Shown: in pieces, positions 10,843 through 24,165 of the stretch
How the letters are laid out: each line of letters starts with the position of its first letter
Position numbering within the stretch: the first letter of the stretch is position 1
Source: Epiperipatus broadwayi
Lineage: Eukaryota > Onychophora > Udeonychophora > Euonychophora > Peripatidae
DNA length: 64,000 nt
Reading direction: 5' to 3'
NCBI GenBank assembly: GCA_028023455.1
Contig: JAQFVV010012442.1
Coordinates: forward strand, 2,702,903-2,766,902
Position numbers and translations under genes: made by a program
Notes under the pieces: model-generated
Database searches by the model: none
What the model was told of the DNA's origin: nothing
The model's input: the letters and a program-made list of their open reading frames with translations, nothing else

Positions 10843-11407
10843 AAAAAACAAAAAACATTAAAAAAAAAAAAAGAATTTACTTAGTGTTAGTAATTACGTT
10901 ACACAAATTGATTATATATGAAAATTTCAAAAGGACAAAACTTTTTTTTTTACAAGACAAAACTAATTACACACAAATATAATGATTAAAAAAAAAATGT
11001 TGACTGTTGATTCCTTATTACCAGCTAAATTTCTGCCCCCTCCCTTCCAAGTTTCTTTTCTTCAACTTTTAAGTATTATTTAGGCAAGTTAAACGATTAG
11101 ATTTTAAACAAGACTTTTTTTTTTTTAAAAAAATTATGATTTATATTTATTATTATGTTTTATTTATTAGTTTTTATTCCTCGAATTTATCTCTACATAT
11201 GCGCAATTTTTCTTACTGGCAGCACTTTTAAGACAAAATTTCAAACTGTAACTCCACGTCAATACAACAAATATATTTATACAATTTCAGAAAAAAATTT
11301 ACGGGCATGATTCACTTTTAAAATTCTCAGGGCACTTGTGACTTATTAAAGATAGGAAATTTCATCATCATCAATTCCCCTTCTCAGGGTCAATCTCTGA
11401 GGTAAGG

Positions 11408-11424
11408 CCATACTTGGGACGCCA
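11408..11424 (-). other. Primer binding site
   Basis: Minus strand TGGCGTCCCAAGTATGG starts 2 nt after the 5' LTR end. The leading TGG pairs with the CCA tail of a tRNA. I cannot name the tRNA with confidence. Confidence 0.7.
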
Positions 11425-11426
11425 AT

Positions 11427-13496
11427 TATAACGATCGAAATGAAAGTGAAGATCGAATCTAACTGCAAAAACAATATCTGCAACTACCAGGGCGCCATCT
11501 AGGCATTTAAACCTAGAAAAATTTATAAAGTAGGCAGATACGCGCTGTTAAGATTCCACTTTATTTAAATATTCCGACCGTTAGCCCAAGTCACTAGCTC
11601 AGCGAGTAGCAGAGATAATAAAATATAAATTTTATATCTTAAATATAAAAGAATAAAAGCCACTGCCAGAAATTAACACATAAAAATATTTATTTACGCA
11701 CATATAAAATCATTCTAAATTCGAGGAATAGGTTTAACATTTTTAGATTTTTTATAGTACTCTTTAATTGTACATTTACATAACTTTCACTGAGTTTAAT
11801 ATTTTATTTAGATGGTCAAGTATGAATAGACTACATAGATTTGCATTTGAAAATAAACATTCTATCCCTATTTAACCTTAGGCTAAAATTCGCAGTCAAA
11901 CTGGCATCAATCCATCTGATACATTTATGTATTCAATGTAGCATGAAAATACAACAGCACAAATATACTATACTGTCAGGCATGGACATCTGAACCGTAT
12001 AGTTAGAGAAGACATTGACTCTTGTCCAATACAGGAATATGACGTCTGTATAGCAAGAAGAACAATAAAATAAAAACTCCATAGGAAGGGACCGTGATCC
12101 TTTTTGCCGACTTACAATCCCATCCATAGGCAAAGGGTTGGTGTGGTGTATTCAGCGATTCTGCACGTAGCGAAACTTATACTACATCTACTAATTACAC
12201 AAATATATCCAATCCATTGACCCAATTCAACAACGACACAAATAACCTAAGATTACCCTCCCCTAATATAACTTTACAAATCTATATAGCCATTCACGCC
12301 CGACTTAAATTTAACATTTAAATACGTTCGCACAAATGCATTTTATAAAATTTGTTTTAAAATGTTGAGTACAGATCAGCTGCACAGATTCCACGGTCAA
12401 AAACATTCCAAATTAAACACAACCGATCAAAATACAAAATCATCGATAAACGTCACTTGCATAGGGAATATACAAATCCCATTAGCATTCATCGTAAGAT
12501 GCTTGCAGTGATATCGTTGACATATATTCTAATCGAATGTGAAAACCACAACATTATCAACCGCTAACGAATCTATGCAACGTCTATACCCAACCTTAAA
12601 TTTCATCAATTAAAATTTAAACAATAAATATTAATACAAATAAATAATAAATGGAAATGATTTTTTTATCAAACGCAAACATATATAAAATTACACATTA
12701 TCAATTGAGTTGACACATAAGTCAGAGAAAAGTTCTTTTTATAAAATTTAAATTTACTCATCAATCTTTAAAGTTCTTAATTAATATTATGATTTTAACA
12801 ATTGCTCAGTTCTACTGCTTACGGTAGAAGAGTCCCTGTTCCCGTTGGCAATTCTCATGGAGACTTTCCTGGAAGACCGGTCTGATATTTTGGAGGTAGC
12901 ATTAGCTGGTTCTGTTCTGGTATCACAGTCTTTGCATTTTTAAAATAAGTGAGTGAGGACGACAAGGGCGTCTTGTCGCCAGACTCACCAAAATCAAGTT
13001 GGAAAAAACTGACTGGAACTCAATATTTTTTCTTTTTATAGTCCTCCTATGGATTCCATGAACAAAAACGTCACTGTTCTGTTTTTTTCGTTATGGTCCG
13101 GGCCTTTATTTGCTTCCATTGGTCAAGCTAAAATCTCTTTTCTTATCTAACTTTTCATCTGACTTTTTAATTAAACAGCTTTTAGATAATTAATAAACAA
13201 TCATTTCCATTTACAGATTACAGGAATTAATTAATACCTGTTTTTATTTTAACTTACGTTATTTTTTTATTAAAATATTTTTATATTTCAACCTTGTATT
13301 TTTTTATTAAAAAAAATACGTTCAAATATTTTTTTTTTTGTTTATGAAAAAAATATTTTTAAAGTTTAGCATCTGTGCGAATATATACGTTTAACAATAT
13401 TTTAATTTTAGCGTTTAGTTTTTTTACTTTTATTTGCGAACTTTTATCAAGTTTTTATTTTAAATTAATGTAATGACATATTTATATATCGTTACA
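11427..13496 (-). repeat. 5' LTR of the element
   Basis: Same length as the other LTR. It differs by a few substitutions and small indels, for example a 6-bp deletion in a CTTTCTTTT stretch near 13135. Its right edge CGTTACA is directly followed by (TA)n at 13497. Confidence 0.85.
13032..13040 (-). promoter_or_regulatory. TATA box of the 5' LTR
   Basis: Same TATAAAAAG as in the other LTR. This copy would drive transcription of the element. Confidence 0.6.
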
Positions 13497-13516
13497 ATAT
13501 ATATATATATATATAT
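13497..13516. repeat. (TA)n target of the LTR element
   Basis: Pure TA directly at the LTR edge. The other side (8740-8755) is also TA, so the element split a (TA)n tract. Confidence 0.8.
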
Positions 13517-13597
13517 AGACACCAGTATATAACAAGCCTGTGTTTCAGTTATTACATTATAGAGATGTCTGCCCATCCTTGCATATGTATTAAATGG

Positions 13598-13975
13598 ATT
13601 ATGTCCTGTACATGTGGGGTTCAGATTGACCTTAGGTCAACATGGGTGTGACAATCTCAGCCTCAGGGTGGCCTTTGAGCATTCCATCATCAGATTTTTA
13701 ATTGGATGGACGGTTGAAGAGTTGGAGTGTGGAGTAGATTGAAGCCTGTCCATTAAACTATGGGGATTGTCTATCCTAATATATATCTGAGCACTTATAC
13801 TATATATGTGTGTAAAGATGATAGTCTGGACCAACTGATGATTGCTGGTTTAGCATGAAATACGTATATTGGTGATTATTTATCTTTTCAGCATATATGT
13901 GTTTAGGTGTATCAGTGTTATTAGATAGAGTGCAGAGGTGGGTGGTGTGAAAGTCTGTGCTCATATACCCTATAT
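13598..13975. repeat. Interspersed repeat, copy 1
   Basis: About 380 bp matching 60086-60471 closely in the same orientation. Shared words include CCATCATCAGATTTT, ATGGATGGACGGTT, TTGAAGCCTGTCCATT and GATTGCTGGTTTA. No tRNA promoter boxes or coding domain are visible. It is a dispersed repeat of unknown class. Confidence 0.75.
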
Positions 13976-13976
13976 T

Positions 13977-13978
<2 letters not shown>

Positions 13979-14018
<40 letters not shown>
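13979..14018. repeat. (CA)n(TA)n microsatellite
   Basis: Short CA repeat running into a TA repeat. Confidence 0.9.
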
Positions 14019-14024
<6 letters not shown>

Positions 14025-14055
14025 CGGTATATAACAAGCCTGTGTTTCAGTTATA

Positions 14056-15600
14056 ATCCATTAATCTAATAATTCCAGTAAATTTATAATAATGGGATAC
14101 GAAAATCTCTGATTATTAAAAGGTTTGAGAGAACATTTAACCTTTACAAATAATAATAGTAAAATCCTCATCTTATTATAATTGCATCGGTTTTCAAATA
14201 TTGAAGAGGCAATCAACTAGATAATTGACAAATGCGTTCAAAGTTCTGCTGTGGAAGAAAATCTGAATTATCAGTTTTACATACAAATAAATAAATAAAA
14301 AAAAACTAAATAATAATTTTCTATTCTTTGGATAGGATTAGATAATTACTAACTTTATATCCTTTGTATTTGTTATGAAGTTAATCTTCATTATGTTAAA
14401 GAGTTTTTTTATATGTTAATGTTTTAAGTTATAATTTTAGATATATATACCTAATGAGAACGTTATAGATGCTAAGTAAATAGAAGAGTGAAATTGGTAA
14501 AATAATGTTCTAAGTTTTTATTAAAAATCATATCAAGGTAAGATTAATGTATGATATATTTTAAAATGTAAATTGATTAGTATAAAGTAATGTTAAAGAA
14601 CCTAGTAATATAATAGTGAAAATGACCAAATGTATGATAATGAAGTGTGAAAAAAAGGAATCTGAAAGTATTAAAGATAGGTAGATGATAAGCTATATGA
14701 TACAATAAGTAAACTTGTGATTCCAAGTTAAAAATAAATAAATAAATATTGACTATTGTCAAATTATACTGACACTTTGTTTTGTAGTATATCACCAGGA
14801 AATTAGGAAAATAATTAATGGAAATAAAATATTATTATATAGTTGTGCTGAGTTATTGTATGATATATGCCTGAGATCCTTTTTACATTTAAATAGGTTG
14901 TCATTCCAGGGGATATCCAATGTGGTAAATTGTAATTTCCTGAAGAAGTGATAAGAACATAATGAGATTAATCTAAGTGATTCTCATGTATGTAGTTGGA
15001 TGTTATAATGTGAGGAATTTTCATAAGATGAAAGTGATCAAATCCACAAGAGCTTAATGGAAAAGCTTGGATATTAAGATAGTATCATGAGAAATAAATG
15101 ATTACTTGCCATGAGAGCACACCTTATTTGGAAAGGTAAATAAGACCTCCATAGTATATTTGTAGCATTTGAGTTTAGTAAACATCAGTTTCTTATCTAA
15201 GGAATGTTAATTATAAAGAAAATAAGGTAGGCATCGTATATAGGTGGATTTATAAAAAGAGTATAATGGTTTATCTAAGTGTGGAAAATTGTTTAAATGG
15301 AAACTAAAATGTAAATACAAAACAAGGGTTGCATTAAGTAATTAATCTTAAAGTGACACTATATGAAAATAAAAACAAATGGGATCAATAATGAAAACAA
15401 ACCAACAAAGAAAAAATAAATGGAATGAATGACGATCAAATGGTATTGTATGTTTGGTTTTATTATGGGTTAATTTCATAAATTTTAGGTGATAAAATAA
15501 TCGCATTCTGACAATATGTGATGTGGTTGTTTTGCATTCATAAGGATAATAATAAGATGTATCCTAAATAAGAATTATACATAAAATATATAACCTATAG
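14056..15600. other. Unassigned AT-rich sequence
   Basis: Frames are short and unsupported. No repeat partner was noticed in this window. Confidence 0.3.
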
Positions 15601-15603
15601 TTA

Positions 15604-15754
<151 letters not shown>

Positions 15755-18185
15755 ATATTCACAGTGATTCTTGGAAATTGAAAAATAGAAAAAATAGATT
15801 ACTATAAGTTTAAAATTTTATTGTTTAGTAGATAGGAGTCAGCGTTTCTCATTATTTGTATATCACTTTCTTATAAATTATTTCAAATTATATGTTAACG
15901 CGAATGTTTATTGTAATCATCTGTAATGAATATTATTAAAATTATTCTTTTGAAAGTTTTCAAATTCTAAATTTTGCATTTTTTTTCTGAGCTCATTTTC
16001 ACCACATCACATGAATTCAACGTGTCCAGTTGAAATTAAAATGAAAAATCAATTCAGTTAGAGCAATCTAACAGTTTAATAAGCACACATCTCTTAATAG
16101 AGATTTTTACTTGCTACATGCTGCCTTGATCCCATAAGTCATTGATGACATTGCCAATTATTAAAGTGTGTTTATTAAAATGAAATTAAATGATATATTA
16201 GTTATTATTGAAAGTATTAGTGTTAATTACAGTTTAGTTAATATTTTAATAATAAGTATTAAAGAACATAAATATAAATCTTGATTATGGATTTAAATTA
16301 TTAGCCTTTCTTAATTTGTGCACTACCCATGGAAATCCATAAAACCCCTCTTGATATTCCAAAGGTAGTATGAAGAATTAATAAATCAATGATTATTCTG
16401 AGATCTCCTCATTATGAAGTTATTTTTGTGATTATTACCAATCTTAATTATTAAAAATAATAGGATATCAAAGTTTATCTGTAATTATCCAACAGATTAA
16501 TTTAAAATTGAATTAAAACTTAATAGTTATAAATATAATATAATATATTGGATATTATTGTTAGCCATGAGATTGTGTATATGCTTAATAAGGAGGAGTA
16601 TCTGTGTATTCTCATGCCATTGAACATATATTTTGAATTTGTTTAATATTAAGGGGATGTGATCTGTTTATGGGTAAATGAGTCTCACATTGGTTATATT
16701 TAAAATATGTCTTATCTTAGAAATGTTTAATCATGTAAAAGTAAGTTGGGATAAATACTAATCTTATCCAAATTTAATTGTTATAGTTAAAGAAAATGGT
16801 CATGAAATAGTAAGTCTGTTAATAATACCTAGACAGAGTACAAGTAGGGCCTAATGGAGGGACTTGGCAACTCTGCTTAGGGTCGTACCACCTATAGTTA
16901 GGCCACAGTATATATATATATATATAGTGCCAGGCATTATCAAATGGTCTTGCACAAAGTCTGTATTAAGCACAACAAATATATAAATGTGCTATATTAA
17001 TAATGGAAGTTAGATCTGAGCATTGGAATACCCTCACACACAAATTTAAAATATTGTACACATATACACATATAATACACTGATGTAATTTTTGTATTTT
17101 ATTTTCATTGTTTTGTATATTTTCAGTATACATCATTTTATGTATTTTGCTTTTCTCTGAAAAATTCAGAAAAGCAAACTTTATTAAACAAGAGATCAAA
17201 TGTTGGAACTTATTAGTAAAATAAATAATTAAAGCAATTGTTCCAACATACTTGTATATATATTTTAATTAATTACTTCTCTAAAAACTAATTTTATTCC
17301 GTAAGCAAAGAATGTTAATTGCTTTGACAAAAATCTGACCAAAAGCAAAATGTTTCATAATCAATGCTATAATTAAAATGTTATCTTTTTTTTATAAAAT
17401 AGAAATTCTTTTGAATTGATATCTGTATGAAATGGTTTGGGTATTCAAGATGGAAATCAAACCCTGCTATGTAGAATTTAATCAGAAAAATAGTAAGAAA
17501 TGTTATAATCTAAATGATAAGATAAATTAAAATGATTAGCTGATTCATACTTCTCAGCTGGGATACCTGAATTGGTTCTGCATGAGTGGGGTTGATAAAT
17601 TTTAGTCAGTGCTGTGGGATTCATTCTTTCTTTGGCATTCAAGTAGCTAACTACTTTGGCTCCGGAATTCTTCAATCATCTAGCCCTTAGAGATTAATTT
17701 ATGGACTAGACTACTGCTGATAATTTCTAAGAAGAAATCCATTGTACAGTTCATTTAATAACTCTTGATTTCTTAAGGATTTAATGAACCATTCAAGATA
17801 GCGAATGAACATTTAATAATAATTATTATATTATAGCAGACTGAAAATATGGAGAAATCTACCAGAGCTTCCACTAAAATGACCATGGGGTAGGAAGCCA
17901 GCCAGTCCACCTACCCTTTCTCTGTCCAAATCGCCAAGATGTGATCATACCAGTTCCAGCCAGCCATGATGATGACAACAGCTGCCTTGCTTATGCCCGA
18001 AAGAAATAAAATCCTCACCGCACAGCTAGTTGAATTGAAGCCTGCTCAAACCCAGTCCGGAGAAGAAAAAAACGCCTACATAAGTTTCTTTTTAAAATGT
18101 TTTATTATTAAATTAATTCATTCTGAAATTTCCTATAATTAGAAATATATTATTTTTTATTATTATTATTAATCATTTAAAAAAA
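15755..18185. other. Unassigned sequence
   Basis: AT-rich. Two GC-richer islands lie at 16845-16910 (with an imperfect inverted TAGGGCCTAA/TTAGGCC pair) and 17885-18060. Neither gives a recognisable domain or splice-bounded exon. Confidence 0.3.
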
Positions 18186-18207
18186 AAAGAGAGAGTTGTC
18201 TCTCTAT

Positions 18208-18208
<1 letters not shown>

Positions 18209-18252
<44 letters not shown>

Positions 18253-18253
18253 T
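18209..18253. repeat. (CA)n(TA)n microsatellite
   Basis: Short compound dinucleotide repeat. Confidence 0.9.
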
Positions 18254-19655
18254 GAATTTATGGTTATTACGACCATAATGAGACAGCTTTTACTTAAATG
18301 TTTTAATTCATTTTTCTATTTCAAATTTTAGTATTTTCAGCAAAGGTTGCAATTAGATTCTTTTTTGTCACTATTTGTTGTTCTCTTTGTTGTTACTCCT
18401 GAAAATTGTCATACATAAATATACATGTGTATATACGCGGACATACACTTGTAATATTCAGTAAATATGATACCTCATGTTGATTATCTAAAAATGTATT
18501 TATCTGTATATTTTTTTAAGTTATTTTTGTCACTGCTGTACCTTATGATGAGTGCAAAAGGGGTTTATTCATTGTAAATGTCCCATAAGCAAGTCCACTA
18601 ATAACTTTATATTTAGAATAGTAGTAAGTGTATAATTGTGCTGCACGTATATACATGTATAACAATTTACTAAAAAAAAAAAAAGAAGGCAAATAGATAC
18701 ATTACCTCATGTTGAGTACTATATGGTATCTGAACTAACACAACCTTATTGACAGGTTGAAAAATATGAAATCAGTGAAATAGTTTTTTATATATATTTT
18801 ACTATCAATAAAAAAGGTTTTAAAGGACAATGCCTGTATGACAGAAAATATCTTATCTGAAAATATCTGTACATCAAATCACACAAAGTATAACTTATTT
18901 CTACAGGGTAAAAAGCTCAAACCACTTCGATTCTTTATGAAACATTGTATTGTAAATAGCTTTAGGGGTTTATCTATTTTCGTATTCATTTAAATTGTAT
19001 TTATATATTTATCTATTTCAAAGCAATCAAATATATATACGGGTTGTGATAATAATTCATTTATTCATTTTTATATCATTTTAAGTATGAAACAGTGGTG
19101 GGTATTTGGGATTAAATTAATATTTAATTATAATATTAAACTTATTTCGTTTCTGTATTATTATTTATTTGATAAAAATGTACTCTTTCTTTATCAATCA
19201 CATACCAATAATAACCATTTAACTTACCCATTGAAGACCCTAGATGTAGAGTACTGAGGTATCCATGTGGGATATCACTCTACTGGGGTATTAAATCTTA
19301 TTCTTATGCTCCACTGAACATATGGTATTGCACATCCTTCTAGGAGGGGAGAAAATTCAATTTTGATTCTTTTCTAGAAGTGGCGCACCAAAGCTATCTT
19401 GTAAATAGATTTCTCAAAGGTGTGTACTTACCATTGGTCTTAAAACATTTGGGCATTCTAGTAGATGTCAACTAAAAAGTTTTTTTTAACTGGCAGAGTT
19501 CTGTCAATTCACTCTTAATATCAGTTTAGCTGGAAGTAACAATATATATGAGTACTGATAATCGGCTAAATTGATATCCATTTCTTTCCCCATTAAATCT
19601 TGATCACTTCATGCTTGGTGCAAGATTAGGAATAAAAATCCACAGGGAAGTTTGA
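18254..19655. other. Unassigned AT-rich sequence
   Basis: No supported gene, RNA or repeat. Confidence 0.3.
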
Positions 19656-19662
19656 GAGAGAG

Positions 19663-19698
<36 letters not shown>

Positions 19699-19700
19699 GG

Positions 19701-19754
<54 letters not shown>
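19655..19754. repeat. Compound (GA)n(TA)n(GA)n microsatellite
   Basis: GA repeats on both sides of a TA repeat. The Ser-Leu frame over it is an artefact. Confidence 0.95.
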
Positions 19755-19757
<3 letters not shown>

Positions 19758-20573
19758 CGCTTAATTTTGTGCCTCCAAATTAATTGTGTAAACAATAGCT
19801 CTAGGCTGGCAAGAGCTAAATAGGTAGCCTTATCTATAGTTGACCAATTTTAAATCCAGACACAATGTAGACTATTGATTTATTATTGTTTTTGTGATCA
19901 TTCATGATGATGAATGGTTATTGTATGTATAATGACCTGAGCTGATATCAGAGTCTTCTCTGAGGGTCATTTCTCATTCTTATATTCATTATCATTCATC
20001 ATTACATTGCAATAGTATTTATATACACACATTGTACAAGTGTATGTGTATATACAAGTTACATAATTCACTTGTTGTTTTTTATTAAAAAATATAAAAT
20101 TTAAAATAATGATAATTTACTAATTTGAAAAACTAGAAGATAACATAGACGGAAAATGTAGAGATAAGTTAGGAATTAATTAATAATTATAACTTGTCTT
20201 TCTTTTATATACTTTTATTTTATAAATTGTCAAAAAATACTCTTTAAAAAAGGTATTTTTAATTAAAAAATGAAAAGTTCTTATGATTAAATTAATTAGT
20301 TTGTAGAAAATTAATCAGGCTCTGGTGATTAAAATTCCAGGCTGATTAGCTAAACAATATCTCTCCAATTCTAATCTCTGTAATTAAAATTGAAAATGTA
20401 AATTTTATTCAAAATTCTTTTGAGATAAAATGTATTGTTAATGTGAGGTTGAAACTCGAGGAAGGATGAAGTCAGAGTAGTATAAAGACACACATCCTCT
20501 ATTGTTTTGAGTTTCTAGTGAGTTTTTAGAACGTTTTTGAGATTAATTAAGTTATTACATTATTACAATTAAT
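19755..20573. other. Unassigned AT-rich sequence
   Basis: No supported gene or repeat. Confidence 0.3.
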
Positions 20574-20621
20574 CCAACCTGCTTCAAACACTTTTTAGAA
20601 AACTCTTTATTTGTACATATA

Positions 20622-20668
20622 TATACACCTACATGTTGACTGACCTGCAGTCTTTTTCAGAGCTATGA
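20622..20668 (-). other. Hammerhead-like core, PLE family B, left arm
   Basis: On the minus strand: CTGAAAAAGACTG, a loop, then CAGTCAACA. The stem GACTG/CAGTC is perfect. Confidence 0.4.
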
Positions 20669-21500
20669 TATATTAAACAAAACAAAATAAAAAAACATAA
20701 CCACATAATAACACCATAAATTTTTTTTTTACAATAGAAAACTAAAAACAACATGAAATATATCTATTAAAAAACTGAAATAAATAATCAAACCCAAATA
20801 AATCAATTAATATAAATAAAATGTATAACATAAATATAAAATAAATATAAATTATACATGTGTATTCCTAACTTTATACATATATACATTCAATTACAAT
20901 TATTAATCTAAATATATTATTTATTTTATTATTAACAATCTATTAATTATCTCTATTTTTCATAAACTTAAATTTTATGATTAGTAACTAAAATTCTTTT
21001 AATTTTAAATCATATAATATTTATTATTTCCTTACTCTTCTTTTAAAAAATAATATTTTATATTTATTATTATTTCTGATTATTTAAAACCTATAAACAT
21101 TATAATATTTAAACGTACCAAATTCATTTTAATCTTCTAAACAAAAAAAAATTGGCTTTTTTCTTTTTTTGCAATGATGTGATGTGATGATGTGATATGA
21201 TGTATTATGGCTTCTCCTTAAACGAAGTCAAGAATATCTCAGCAATTATACCGAGATAAACCTGTTAGCCACTTTATTTTACATTTCCCACTCTAAATTT
21301 GCCCATAATCTGCTCTATCTTATTTCCACAACATAATCATATACCCTAGCTCTCTCTATTACATATTATTTAAATTAAATATATATCCCCTACAACTCTT
21401 TATTTATATATGTTTTTATTTATTTTATTTTTTTATACATTTTAACTTTTATTATATATGGCTTCATATGTTTTTACATATATTCCCTACAACTTTACTT

Positions 21501-21537
<37 letters not shown>

Positions 21538-21776
21538 CTTTAACTTTTATTATTATTTTTATATAATTCTCATAAATTTTTATTATAATGTTTTATATGT
21601 AATTATTATGCTAAGTTTATTAATTTATTTATTTATTATTTTTCTATTATTTAATATCTAGATATACCCACATTTATACTCCTATTTAACCTAACCATTT
21701 TTATCACCCCCAACTCCTTTATAAACAATTATATCTTTACATATTTACCTGTATATATCTCATTTAATAACTATAA

Positions 21777-21924
21777 CTATACAAATCTCATCCTAATCCC
21801 AGAATCTTTATTAAATTTTGGTTTTATCTTTCTTATTAATATAGCTTCTTTTATTTTTCTTTCATTAATACTTTCTGTATGTAACTTCATTTTTATTGAA
21901 GTTTGTGTAAATTTGTGTCCTGTT

Positions 21925-21930
<6 letters not shown>
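21777..21930 (-). pseudogene. PLE GIY-YIG protein C-terminal remnant (left arm)
   Basis: On the minus strand, after the (TA)n tract, the frame reads HTESINERKIKEAILIRKIK and then PKFNKDSGI to a stop. This is the usual PLE ending: basic-Lys-x-K-E-A-x-L-I, then K-P-x-x-N-x-D-x-G. The catalytic GIY-YIG half is replaced by the microsatellite and the inverted copy. The right arm (22020-22165, plus strand) holds the same codons with changes. Confidence 0.6.

Positions 21931-22018
<88 letters not shown>
21930..22018. repeat. (TA)n at the centre of the PLE palindrome
   Basis: About 88 bp of pure TA between two inverted GAAACAGGACACAAATTTAC arms. Confidence 0.95.
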
Positions 22019-22022
<4 letters not shown>

Positions 22023-22978
22023 ACAGGACACAAATTTACACAAAGTTCAAAGAAATGAAGTTACATACAGAAAGTATTAAAGAAAGGAAAATAAAAAAAG
22101 CTATATTAATAAAAAAGATAAAACAAGAATTTAATAGAGATTCTGAGATTAGGATGACATTGGTATAGTTATAGTTGTTAAATGAGATATATACAGGTAA
22201 ATATGTAAAGATATAATTGTTTATAAATGAGTTGGAGGTGATAAAATGGTTAGGTTAAATAGGAGTATAAATGTGGGTATATTTATAGATATTAAATAAT
22301 AAAAAAATAATAAATAAATAAATTAATAAACTTAGCATAATAATTACATATAAAACATTATAATAAAAATTTATGAGAATTATATAAAAATAATAATAAT
22401 AGTTAAGTATAATATATATATATATATATTGAAACAGATATCCTGTTCCTCATATAAATATTCAAAAGACCCCCCCCACTTAAAAACGTCTAGCGTGATT
22501 CAGTCTAATTGGGAACGCAATAAATTTTGATTTGTTTAAAAAAATCATATTTTTAATTTTGTGATTGATGAATTTGAATAAAATGTTATATCGTCTTATT
22601 TTTTTTTTATCTGTCTCAATAAAAAAAAAAGAAATTAATTATCCAATCATTAAAAAGAAAGAAAAAAGATACTTGAGTTAAACTGAGGCAATATTCAAAT
22701 TAGGCACGTTGTCAGAAGAAAAGAACTTTCGTCTTACACAGAGAAGCAGAACATATTGAATTTTTTTTTTAAAAAAAGAAAGTGTATTACTTAATTCTTT
22801 TGACAAATTAAAATATAGCTTTAACTAAACGTGAAAATGGAAAAAGAAAACTTTGCTAGAGGAATTATAATGTCAATGGGGTAATTTAGCGGCTTCATTC
22901 TCTCCACGCTGTGCCATGACTTTCCATAAATGAAATAACCCGCCTTCTTTTGAATAAACTAGACTACAAAACTGGAAG

Positions 22979-23275
22979 GTAATTATGTTATAAAATATTA
23001 AAACATCTTTATCATACGTTATAAAGTGAAGTTATGAAATAATTACATAGAATTTGTTTTTGTAAAATATTAAAACATGTTTATCATACATTATAAAGTG
23101 AAGTTATGAAATAATTACATAGAATTTGTTTTTGTAAAATATTAAAACATGTTTATCATACATTATAAAGTGAAGTTATGAAATAATTACATAGAATTTG
23201 TTTTGTAAAATATTAGGACATGTTTATCATACGTTATAAAGTGAAGTTATGAAATAGCTACACGCAAATTTATTT
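22979..23275. repeat. Satellite 1, ~71-bp unit, ~4 copies
   Basis: ATAAAGTGAAGTTATGAAAT recurs with spacing of 71-72 bp. The first and last units are more diverged than the middle ones. Confidence 0.9.
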
Positions 23276-23329
23276 ATAAAAATATTTGAACGTATTTACT
23301 ATATAAATTAGAAATGCTTTAATTACTAA

Positions 23330-24165
23330 ATGATAAATGCTCCACAAGCCAAACAGAGTTTATGTATATGAATATGCTTTTATATTTGACTAAATTATAA
23401 ATGCTCCACAAGCCAAACAGAGTTTATGTGTAAGAATATACTTCTATATTTGGCTAAATTATAAATGCCTCAATTATCAAATGATAAATGCTCTACAAAC
23501 CAAGAATTGCTGAGTTCAAATGTCTATCAATCGGTAATAATTAATAAAATGATGAAATGCTGTATAAATCATAAATACTTGACTGCTTCTAAGCTTCTTA
23601 TAATGTAACAGAGTTTATGTGTAAGAATATACTTCTATATTTGGCTAAATTATAAATGCCTCAATTATCAAATGATAAATGCTCTACAAACCAAGAATTG
23701 CTGAGTTCAAATGTCTACCAATCGGTAATAATTAATAAAATGATGAAATGCTGTATAAATCACAAATACTTGACTGCTTCTAAGCTTCTTATAATGTAAC
23801 AGAGTTTATGTGTAAGAATATACTTCTATATTTGGCTAAATTATAAATGTCTCAATTATCAAATGATAAATGCTCTACAAACCAAGAATTGTTGAGTTCA
23901 AATGTCTACCAATTGGTAATAATTAATAAAATGATGAAATGCTGTATAAATCAGAAATACTTGACTGCTTCTAAGCTTCTTATAATGTAACAGAATTTAT
24001 GTATAAGAATATACTTTTATATTTGACTAAATTATAAATGCTTTAATTACCAAATGATGAATACTCCACAAACCAAGGATTGCTGAATTTAAATGTTTAC
24101 CAATCAGTAATAATTCATAAGATAACGAAATGTTATATAAATCATAAATGCTTAACTGCTACCAA
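23330..24165. repeat. Satellite 2, ~190-bp unit, ~4 copies
   Basis: TAACAGAGTTTATGTGTAAG recurs at about 23416, 23607, 23797 and 23988. Each unit contains GACTGCTTCTAAGCTTCTTA and a repeated ATAAATGCTC word, so it is itself built from shorter repeats. Confidence 0.9.

Larger units (their letters stand above)
10826..11426 (-). other. Internal region of the LTR element (non-coding)
   Basis: 601 bp, AT-rich, with A- and T-runs and no reading frame resembling gag, protease, RT or integrase. It holds the primer binding site at one end, a purine tract at the other, and an extra purine-rich minus-strand stretch (11032-11050, GGAAGGGAGGGGG). This matches large-LTR, tiny-core non-autonomous elements. 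Confidence 0.7.
8756..13496 (-). mobile_element. LTR retrotransposon with 2070-bp LTRs and 601-bp internal region
   Basis: Two direct repeats of equal length (8756-10825 and 11427-13496, offset 2671 bp) differ at only scattered sites and flank 601 bp. Sense is the minus strand: each LTR starts TGTAACG and ends CGTTATA, two bases before a primer binding site starting TGGCGTCCCAAGT. A short purine tract (GAGGAAG) lies upstream of the 3' LTR. Both flanks are (TA)n with ATAT at each edge, compatible with a 4-bp target duplication. No gag or pol can be read in the internal region, so the element is non-autonomous. Near-identity of the LTRs points to a recent insertion mobilised by a partner elsewhere. 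Confidence 0.85.
13517..14055. repeat. ~500-bp insertion flanked by a 35-bp direct repeat
   Basis: Bases 13517-13553 and 14019-14055 share GACACC(A/G)GTATATAACAAGC and the following TGTGTTTCAGTTAT. Each copy follows a (TA)n tract. Between them lies the interspersed repeat described next. Confidence 0.7.

Noticed and set aside
9262-12133. Two identical 66-codon frames (9262-9462 and 11933-12133)
   Set aside because: Identity is due to LTR duplication. They lie antisense-independent within LTR sequence and have no domain or start context.
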